From Flavobacteriaceae bacterium (GTDB lineage Bacteria > Bacteroidota > Bacteroidia > Flavobacteriales > Flavobacteriaceae): a stretch of 6,010 bases of DNA. The notes beneath the pieces were generated by a model that saw only the letters and a program-made list of their open reading frames with translations, had not been told where the DNA came from and searched no databases. The stretch is taken from the NCBI GenBank assembly GCA_015488935.1, contig WFMU01000508.1, positions 1 to 6,010 on the forward strand. Reading direction: 5' to 3'. This document shows, in pieces, positions 1 through 5,314 of this stretch; position 1 is the first letter of the stretch; the number at the start of each line of letters is the position of its first letter. Made by a program: the position numbers and the translations under genes.

Positions 1-992
1 TATTATTACAATCTGGTGTAAATTTAAAAAAGGCTATAGATATTATTTTAGAACAGACAAAAAATAAATACGATAAAGAAGTTATTGAAATCATAAATAA
101 AGAGATTTTACTTGGTAAAAGTTTGACTTTAGCCATGAAAAAAGCAAATGTGTTCTCTACTTATGAAATTTATAGTGTTGAAATTGGTGAAGAAACCAAA
201 AATCTAGTCCATATTTTTAATGAATTACAATTGTTTTTCTATCGTAAAACACAAATTAAAAGACAGGTTATTACCGTATCTGCCTATCCTGCATTTGTAA
301 TTTTAATTACCATATTGGTACTCGTTTTTATGTTGCGAAGTGTAGTGCCAATGTTTGCAAAAGTATTTAAACAATTTGGAGGTGAACTGCCTAATTTAAC
401 TAAAAAAATAATCTATTTATCCGATAATTCTTCGTTTATTTTTGGTTTTATTTCTGTTGTAATTTTAGTATTCATCGGAATCCATTTTTATTTTAGGAAA
501 GAAGACAGTTATCGAAATCTTATTTCAAAAAGTGTATTAAAGATTCCTTTTTTTGGAAAAATAATTAATACCATTTATCTAGCACGTTTTTGCCAATCGA
601 TGAGTTTACTTCTATCCTCAAAAAAACCGCTTATAGATTCTTTGAAGCTTATTCAAAAAATGATAAACTACTATCCAATAGAAGCTACAATTAATAAAAT
701 GACGAAAGATATTATTAAAGGAAAATCCCTTGGAAACAGTATGGCAAATTTTAGCGTATATGATACTAATTTAGTTTCTATGGTAAAAGTTGCGGAAGAA
801 GTTAATCAGTTAGATACGATGTTTAATACATTAGCCACACAATATAGCGAAGATGTAGAATACAAAACAAAAACTATTGGTGCCGTAATGGAGCCCTTAA
901 TTATTACCATTATTGGTTTGATTGTTGGTGTTATTATGATTGCCATGTATTTACCAATGTTTGACTTGAGTAAAATTTTAAATAGAAATTAA
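1..992 (+). CDS. gspF: Type II secretion / type IV pilus inner-membrane platform protein, GspF/PilC family (5' end missing)
   Basis: This is the polytopic inner-membrane platform on which the assembly ATPase acts to add pseudopilin subunits. The frame is open from base 3, giving 329 visible residues, so the gene begins outside the window; a TTG at 123 is internal. Two T2SSF repeats are visible. The first covers about residues 1-115, opening with LLQSGVNLKKAIDI and carrying IGEETKNL near 61-68. The second covers about 199-320, starting FCQSMSLLLSS, with AEEVNQL at 264-270 where the family usually has a Gly-Glu-Glu motif. Membrane helices lie near 97-115, 144-164 and 298-318, the usual three. 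The family is about 400 residues, so roughly 60-80 N-terminal residues are missing. The next gene, 47 nt downstream, is a pseudopilin, which supports the call. Family assignment is firm; GspF versus PilC cannot be decided from this protein alone. Confidence 0.95.
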   Translation, partial: LLQSGVNLKKAIDIILEQTKNKYDKEVIEIINKEILLGKSLTLAMKKANVFSTYEIYSVEIGEETKNLVHIFNELQLFFYRKTQIKRQVITVSAYPAFVILITILVLVFMLRSVVPMFAKVFKQFGGELPNLTKKIIYLSDNSSFIFGFISVVILVFIGIHFYFRKEDSYRNLISKSVLKIPFFGKIINTIYLARFCQSMSLLLSSKKPLIDSLKLIQKMINYYPIEATINKMTKDIIKGKSLGNSMANFSVYDTNLVSMVKVAEEVNQLDTMFNTLATQYSEDVEYKTKTIGAVMEPLIITIIGLIVGVIMIAMYLPMFDLSKILNRN

Positions 993-1004
993 TGAAATAT
1001 TTTA

Positions 1005-1012
1005 TACCTTTA
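1005..1012 (+). promoter_or_regulatory. Possible Bacteroidota -7 promoter element (TACCTTTA)
   Basis: The sequence TACCTTTA matches the Bacteroidota -7 consensus TAnnTTTG except at the last base. It lies in the only sizeable gap of the window (993-1039), 27 nt before the pseudopilin start at 1040. I find no TTG at the expected -33 distance; the nearest upstream TTG is near 966-968, too far away. It could be an internal promoter that boosts the highly needed pilin, or a chance match in AT-rich DNA. Confidence is low. Confidence 0.25.
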
Positions 1013-1039
1013 CAAACTTTCACAAGTAATTAAATTATT

Positions 1040-1504
1040 ATGAAGCATTTTCTAAAAAAAGTTACCATTTCAAAACACGATTTCTTACAAAAAGAGTCTG
1101 TTAATAAAAAAAATATGGTTAAAGCTTACTCTCTTAGCGAGATACTAATTGTACTGGCAATCATTGGCATTCTTATTATGTTAGTTTTACCTAATCAAAC
1201 TTCGGTGATTGCACAAGCAAAATCATTGGAAGCACAAAATATGCTAAGCCATTTGTATAATTTAGAAAAGAACTATTTTTATAGACATTCTAAATATTCT
1301 AATAATTTTGAGGAAATTGGTTTTGTAAAAGAACTTACTATTGCCGAAGGAGGACAAGCAGTTTATGAAATCTCTATTGTTGAGTTTTCAAACAATGGCT
1401 TTAAAGCTAAAGCAAGAGCATTATCTGATTTTGATGGAGATAATATATTTAACGAATGGGAAATAGATGAAAAAAGAAAACTAGTAGAAACAGTTAAAGA
1501 TTAA
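1040..1504 (+). CDS. gspG: Type IV pilin-like major pseudopilin, GspG-like
   Basis: This is a subunit of the periplasmic pseudopilus, made as a prepilin, cleaved on the cytoplasmic side and polymerised from the inner membrane. Of 154 residues, the first 29 form a basic, hydrophilic leader. A class III signal follows: KA|YSLSE, with Glu34 at mature position +5, then a hydrophobic helix (about 35-51, ILIVLAIIGILIMLVL). The -1 residue is Ala rather than Gly and +1 is Tyr rather than Phe, which is unusual but tolerated in the superfamily. An amphipathic helix (about 56-80) and a small C-terminal domain follow. Residues 130-141 (DFDGDNIFNEWE) have EF-hand loop spacing, which fits the calcium site known in GspG proteins only loosely. 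The start at 1040 gives a long leader; an internal ATG at 1115 would give a 4-residue leader (MVKA) and is a real alternative. The stop overlaps the peptidase start by one base. GspG is likeliest because the protein carries a C-terminal acidic loop and sits beside the platform protein. Confidence 0.9.
   Translation: MKHFLKKVTISKHDFLQKESVNKKNMVKAYSLSEILIVLAIIGILIMLVLPNQTSVIAQAKSLEAQNMLSHLYNLEKNYFYRHSKYSNNFEEIGFVKELTIAEGGQAVYEISIVEFSNNGFKAKARALSDFDGDNIFNEWEIDEKRKLVETVKD
1106..1113 (+). repeat. A8 homopolymer tract inside the pseudopilin leader
   Basis: Eight consecutive A bases lie in the leader codons, ending two bases before the in-frame ATG at 1115. If translation begins at 1115, the tract is part of an A-rich translation-initiation region, as is common in Bacteroidota. 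If it begins at 1040, the tract is coding and could slip. The run is short, and equally long runs occur by chance in DNA this AT-rich. Confidence 0.5.
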
Positions 1505-1998
1505 TGAACACGGTCTTACTTATAACACTTGGTATAATTTTAATTGTTCTATTTATTCAAGATATTACCTATCGATTAGTTCATATTAGCATATTAATAT
1601 TGCTTTTTATTGTTACAACAATTTATTGGTATTTAAACAGTTTTAATATACAACAATTACTTTTTAATATTGCTTTTGTTAGTATTAACATGGTGAGTTT
1701 AAAATTATATACATTGATGACAAAAAAAGAAAAAACAGAGGATTTGATTTATGGTTTAGGGCTGGGAGATATTCTATTTTTTATTGCTATAACACCTTTA
1801 TTTAGTACCATAAACTATATTCTATTTTTTATTTCTGGATTGCTTTTAAGCATGGTGATACATTTGCTCGTATCGCTTCAAAATAAGCATAAATTAATTC
1901 CTTTAGCTGGTTATTTAGCCATTTATTTAATCTGTTATATCGGATATTTTAAATTTAGTAATAAAAATATATACTTGGATTTATTCCTACAAAACTAA
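1504..1998 (+). CDS. Prepilin peptidase, A24 family, catalytic domain only (GspO/PilD/TadV-like)
   Basis: This is a membrane aspartyl protease expected to remove the positively charged leader of the upstream pseudopilin at the cytoplasmic face. The 164-residue protein is almost wholly hydrophobic, with about six membrane segments (near 2-18, 25-45, 51-70, 90-101, 103-125 and 131-150). The two catalytic aspartates of the family are visible: Asp20 in FIQDITYR, and Asp89 in the GxGD motif GLGLGD (84-89). A cytoplasmic stretch rich in Lys and Glu (about 72-82) precedes the GxGD, and IPLAGYLAIYL (132-142) resembles the conserved last helix. The N-terminal methyltransferase/zinc domain of classical PilD/GspO (about 260-290 residues) is absent, so it is the size of TadV/CpaA-type enzymes. 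Its start overlaps the pseudopilin stop in TAATG, implying translational coupling. Function is well supported; whether to call it gspO is a matter of naming. Confidence 0.87.
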   Translation: MNTVLLITLGIILIVLFIQDITYRLVHISILILLFIVTTIYWYLNSFNIQQLLFNIAFVSINMVSLKLYTLMTKKEKTEDLIYGLGLGDILFFIAITPLFSTINYILFFISGLLLSMVIHLLVSLQNKHKLIPLAGYLAIYLICYIGYFKFSNKNIYLDLFLQN

Positions 1999-2008
1999 AC
2001 ACGAAAAA

Positions 2009-3394
2009 ATGATTATTGCAACGGAATTAAAAGATATTATTACAAAAGAACTCGCTTGGCACTATAAAATTTTGCCATTTAAGCAGGAGATTGATAAGGT
2101 TATATTTTATGCTGGCAGTAGTACAAATTCGTCTAAGATAAAAGAAGAGTTGGAAGTTATCCTAGGTAAAAATATTGCATTTGATATTATTGAAGATTTT
2201 AAAATTGAAAAGCTGCTAAATATAAACTATAGACAATCTACTAATACTGTAATAAAACACAATCAAAAAGACGCGTTAGAAAACATTATTAACGAAGCAA
2301 TAGATATTGGTAGTAGTGATGTTCATTTTGAAATTTATGATGATTACGCTAGAATTAGATTGCGAATCGATGGCGTTTTAATTGAAAAAAAACATATTGA
2401 TAAAAAAGATTATCCAGAAATTGTAAATCGTATAAAAATACATGCAAATCTTGATATTTCTGAAAAAAGATTACCACAAGACGGGAGAACAAAAATTGCA
2501 GGTTACGACATAAGAGTATCTATCCTGCCTACACATTTTGGAGAAAAAATTGTTATGCGTATTCTAGGACAAGATACATCTAATATTAATATTGATGATT
2601 TAGGCTTTGAAGAAAAAGAAAAAGAATTATACCTAGAAGCAATAAAAAAAAGGAATGGTATTATTTTAATTAGTGGTCCTACAGGCTCTGGAAAAACCAC
2701 AACACTTTACGCTACATTAAAAGTTTTAAATGAAATAAAAAGGAATATTTTAACTATTGAAGACCCTGTTGAATATACACTCAAAGGTATAAATCAAGTG
2801 CAATTAAATGAAGATGTAGGACTTACATTTTCTAGTGCTTTGCGCTCTTTTTTAAGACAAGACCCTGATATTATTATGTTAGGAGAAATTAGAGACAGAG
2901 AAACTGCCGAAATGGCAATTAGAGCCTCTTTAACAGGTCATTTAGTATTTTCTACACTACATACAAACTCTGCATGGGGAACTATTTCTAGATTAATGGA
3001 CATGGGAATACCATCCTTTTTATTGGCTGAAACATTAAATATCTCTATTGCACAACGATTGGTTCGAAAATTATGCAAATCTTGCAAAAAAGAAAGTCAT
3101 TTAAATATTGTTGATTTACCAAAAAACTATACCATGCCAACAACCATTAAAAAACACTATATTGCTGTAGGTTGTGAAAAATGTCATTATACTGGTTATA
3201 AAGGAAGAAGGGCAATTTACGAACTAATACCAATAAAAAAAGACCTCATAAATATCATAAAAGGCAAAGAAAAAAATATTACCGATTATTTAGCAAAAAA
3301 TGATATAAAAACATTATCTGATAAAGCATTTCATTTATTAGAAAATGGCGAAACCTCATTAAATGAAATTTATCCCTTATTAATAACGAACTAA
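2009..3394 (+). CDS. gspE: Type II secretion / type IV pilus assembly ATPase, GspE/PilB family
   Basis: This is a cytoplasmic hexameric ATPase that powers pseudopilus extension through GspF. It has 461 residues. A short N-terminal domain (about 1-75, MshEN/GspE_N-like) would contact the GspL-like protein. A PAS-like N2 domain (about 85-190) follows, with the family's SSDVHFE (102-108) and RLPQDGR (154-160). The RecA-like motor then shows Walker A GPTGSGKT (223-230), an Asp box ILTIEDPVEY (247-256), Walker B DPDIIMLGEIRD (285-296, catalytic Glu293) and a His box with HLVFSTLHTN (311-320). A zinc-binding tetracysteine (Cys356, Cys359, Cys389, Cys392) marks the GspE/PilB subgroup rather than PilT retraction ATPases. 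All key residues are present, so the enzyme should be active. The start is 10 nt after the peptidase stop, preceded by an A-rich leader. Length is slightly below the usual 500-570 because the N-domain is short. Confidence 0.97.
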   Translation: MIIATELKDIITKELAWHYKILPFKQEIDKVIFYAGSSTNSSKIKEELEVILGKNIAFDIIEDFKIEKLLNINYRQSTNTVIKHNQKDALENIINEAIDIGSSDVHFEIYDDYARIRLRIDGVLIEKKHIDKKDYPEIVNRIKIHANLDISEKRLPQDGRTKIAGYDIRVSILPTHFGEKIVMRILGQDTSNINIDDLGFEEKEKELYLEAIKKRNGIILISGPTGSGKTTTLYATLKVLNEIKRNILTIEDPVEYTLKGINQVQLNEDVGLTFSSALRSFLRQDPDIIMLGEIRDRETAEMAIRASLTGHLVFSTLHTNSAWGTISRLMDMGIPSFLLAETLNISIAQRLVRKLCKSCKKESHLNIVDLPKNYTMPTTIKKHYIAVGCEKCHYTGYKGRRAIYELIPIKKDLINIIKGKEKNITDYLAKNDIKTLSDKAFHLLENGETSLNEIYPLLITN

Positions 3395-5314
3395 ATGAAA
3401 AAGACAATTATTAAAATTATAGCAATTCTCTTCATTTTAATTTTAGCAGTACAAAATACGTACAGTCAGATTGAAAATAACGAACTGAAAAATAAATTAA
3501 ACGAACTTGCAAAAACAGAAATAGGTCTAAACGAAGTGATGGAAACAAGTGTTTCAAAAATCTCTTTGTATGATTTTATTACCGCAATTGGTATTGAACA
3601 CAAGCTAAATATTAGTGTAGATGCCGAATTAAATCAAATTATCATCAACAATTTTCACAATGTAAAAGTAAAAGACGTACTTCTGTTTCTAGTAAAAAAA
3701 TACCAAATTGAAGTAACCTTTTTAGAAAACATTATCTCGTTTAAAAAAAAGCAAAAGAAAAAAGAAAAAAAGAAAACATTCACTCGAAAAAAAGTTGATG
3801 TAACCTATAAAAAGAACACTAATTCCTTATCTTTAAAAATAGAAAAAGACACATTGTTTTATGTTGCCAAGGCAATTACAGACATTTCTGGAAAAAACAT
3901 TGTATTATCTCCTGAAATTAAAAATAAAAGAGTTACAAGCTATATTTTAAATAGACCATTTGATCAGGTTATTAATATGATGGCTAAAGCTAATAGATTA
4001 CTAGTTACAAAAGATGAAAATGGATTTTATTTTATTGAAGAAAATAAAAAACCTAAAATAATAAAACCAAAGAAGGGTACTAAGAAACATAGCCAAATTA
4101 TTAGTCACGATGCCGTTGGATTAACCATTAATGTAAATTCTAATAAAAATTTAGATATCAAAGCAGATAATACCGCCATTATTGATGTTATTTATAATGC
4201 CTCCTTAAAATCTGGTGATCGTTATTTTTTATATTCCGATATTGATAAAAGTTTAAAAACTTCTTTCTTTATGAAAGATATGTCGTTTCAATCCTTATTA
4301 GAGCACATTTTTAAAGGTACTAAATATACTTTTAAAAAGAAAGAAGACTATTTCTTAATTGGAGAAAAAGACATGGAAGGTTTACGTACAACAGAATTTA
4401 TTCAAATGGAAAACAGAACCATTGAAACAGTTATTGATGCTATTCCTAAACGAATTTCAAAAGAGTTAGAAATAAAGGAATTTGTAGATTTAAATGGTTT
4501 GATAGCATCTGGTCATTATGCAGCAATTGAAGAATTAAAAGATTTTTTAAGACAAATTGATATTAACGTACCAATGATTCAAATTGAAGTATTGATTGTA
4601 CAATATGATAAGTCCTACGAATTTCAAACTGGTGTTAAAACAGGAGTTTCTAAGACATCTGTAACCTCTTCCTTAAATAACTTACATCCAACTACAGATG
4701 TAAAACTTAATTCAAATTTAATAAATGAAATTATAGGTGCTTTTAATGGACTTGGAATTTTTAATTTAGGAAAAGTAACTAAAAATTTTTACATGGATTT
4801 AAAACTTTTAGAAAATAACTCCATTATAAATTTAGAATCTACACCCAAAATAACCACCTTAAATGGTCATGAAGCAACATTTAGCATTGGTTCTACAGAT
4901 TATTACTTTGAACAAAATAACCGTTTGATTACACAAGGCGTAAATAGTAATGTATTACAATCGGGACAATGGAAACCAACAGAAGCAAATTTAAGCCTTA
5001 AAATAAGACCTTTTGTATCTAAAGATGAAGATATCACACTTAATATTTCTGTTGAAAAAAGTGCTTTTACAGGAAGAAATGGAGAGGATGCTCCTCCTGG
5101 TAAAACAACACAAAAATTTGAATCGCTTGTACGTGTTAAAAATGGTGAGATGATTTTATTAGGAGGACTCGACGAAGCAGAAAAATCTAATGCCGGAACA
5201 GGAACACCTTTTTTAGCAAGAATTCCTATTATTAAATGGTTTTTTAGCAGTAGAAAAAAATCAAAATCAAAATCAAAATTGCATATCTTTATTAAACCTA
5301 CTGTCTTTTATTAA
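3395..5314 (+). CDS. gspD: Outer-membrane secretin, GspD/PilQ family
   Basis: This protein forms the multimeric outer-membrane channel. It has 639 residues and begins with a Sec signal peptide (MKK, hydrophobic about 5-19, likely cleavage after TYS at residue 24, leaving Gln25). Three STN/N0-like modules appear to follow (about 56-116, 146-216, 248-324), joined by very basic linkers (117-133 and 218-231). An N3/NolW-like domain comes next (about 333-390), then the C-terminal secretin domain (about 392-639). Recognisable secretin landmarks are IQIEVLIVQYD (395-405), STPKITTLNGHEATFSIG (482-499), VKNGEMILLGGL (581-592) and PFLARIPIIKWFF (605-617). In the last of these, the usual LG before the aromatic pair reads IK. 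The protein ends right after the final beta strand (LHIFIKPTVFY), so there is no pilotin-binding S-domain tail. It directly abuts the ATPase stop (TAA-ATG), so coupling is likely. GspD fits the context better than PilQ, but the secretin alone does not prove it. Confidence 0.95.
   Translation: MKKTIIKIIAILFILILAVQNTYSQIENNELKNKLNELAKTEIGLNEVMETSVSKISLYDFITAIGIEHKLNISVDAELNQIIINNFHNVKVKDVLLFLVKKYQIEVTFLENIISFKKKQKKKEKKKTFTRKKVDVTYKKNTNSLSLKIEKDTLFYVAKAITDISGKNIVLSPEIKNKRVTSYILNRPFDQVINMMAKANRLLVTKDENGFYFIEENKKPKIIKPKKGTKKHSQIISHDAVGLTINVNSNKNLDIKADNTAIIDVIYNASLKSGDRYFLYSDIDKSLKTSFFMKDMSFQSLLEHIFKGTKYTFKKKEDYFLIGEKDMEGLRTTEFIQMENRTIETVIDAIPKRISKELEIKEFVDLNGLIASGHYAAIEELKDFLRQIDINVPMIQIEVLIVQYDKSYEFQTGVKTGVSKTSVTSSLNNLHPTTDVKLNSNLINEIIGAFNGLGIFNLGKVTKNFYMDLKLLENNSIINLESTPKITTLNGHEATFSIGSTDYYFEQNNRLITQGVNSNVLQSGQWKPTEANLSLKIRPFVSKDEDITLNISVEKSAFTGRNGEDAPPGKTTQKFESLVRVKNGEMILLGGLDEAEKSNAGTGTPFLARIPIIKWFFSSRKKSKSKSKLHIFIKPTVFY
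3743..3775 (+). repeat. A-rich tract (A8, A6, A7 runs) encoding the poly-lysine linker of the secretin
   Basis: Runs of eight, six and seven A bases, split by single G or C bases, encode KKKQKKKEKKK (residues 117-127) between the first and second N-terminal modules. The tract is low-complexity and prone to polymerase or ribosome slippage. Its frame is intact here, and no stop or frameshift is seen. Confidence 0.7.
5261..5278 (+). repeat. In-frame hexamer microsatellite, TCAAAA x3, in the secretin gene
   Basis: Three perfect tandem copies of TCAAAA encode Ser-Lys three times (residues 623-628) in the loop before the final strand of the secretin domain. The unit is a multiple of three, so copy-number change would lengthen or shorten the basic loop without breaking the frame. 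The preceding A7 adds two more lysines. Confidence 0.85.

Noticed and set aside
123..125. TTG as the start of the platform protein
   Set aside because: The same frame is open back to base 3 and encodes the conserved beginning of the first T2SSF repeat, so the TTG is an internal Leu codon and the gene starts upstream of the window.
993..1039. Rho-independent terminator or attenuator between platform and pseudopilin genes
   Set aside because: No inverted repeat with a U-tract is visible; the sequence is merely AT-rich.
2503..2700. Minus-strand open frame of 65 codons within the ATPase gene
   Set aside because: It lies wholly opposite the conserved N2/Walker A coding region, has a low-complexity Ser/Phe/Ile-rich translation and no initiation context, so it is a shadow of the real gene.
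3743..3775. Programmed frameshift in the A-rich tract of the secretin gene
   Set aside because: The zero frame runs unbroken through the whole conserved secretin domain. I saw no sign that an alternative frame yields a useful product, so slippage is only a theoretical risk.
2009..5314. Assignment to a competence or twitching type IV pilus (PilB/PilQ) instead of type II secretion
   Set aside because: It cannot be excluded by family membership alone. The GspG-like pseudopilin with an acidic C-terminal loop and the absence of a PilT or PilN/O/P set in view make the T2SS-like reading somewhat better.
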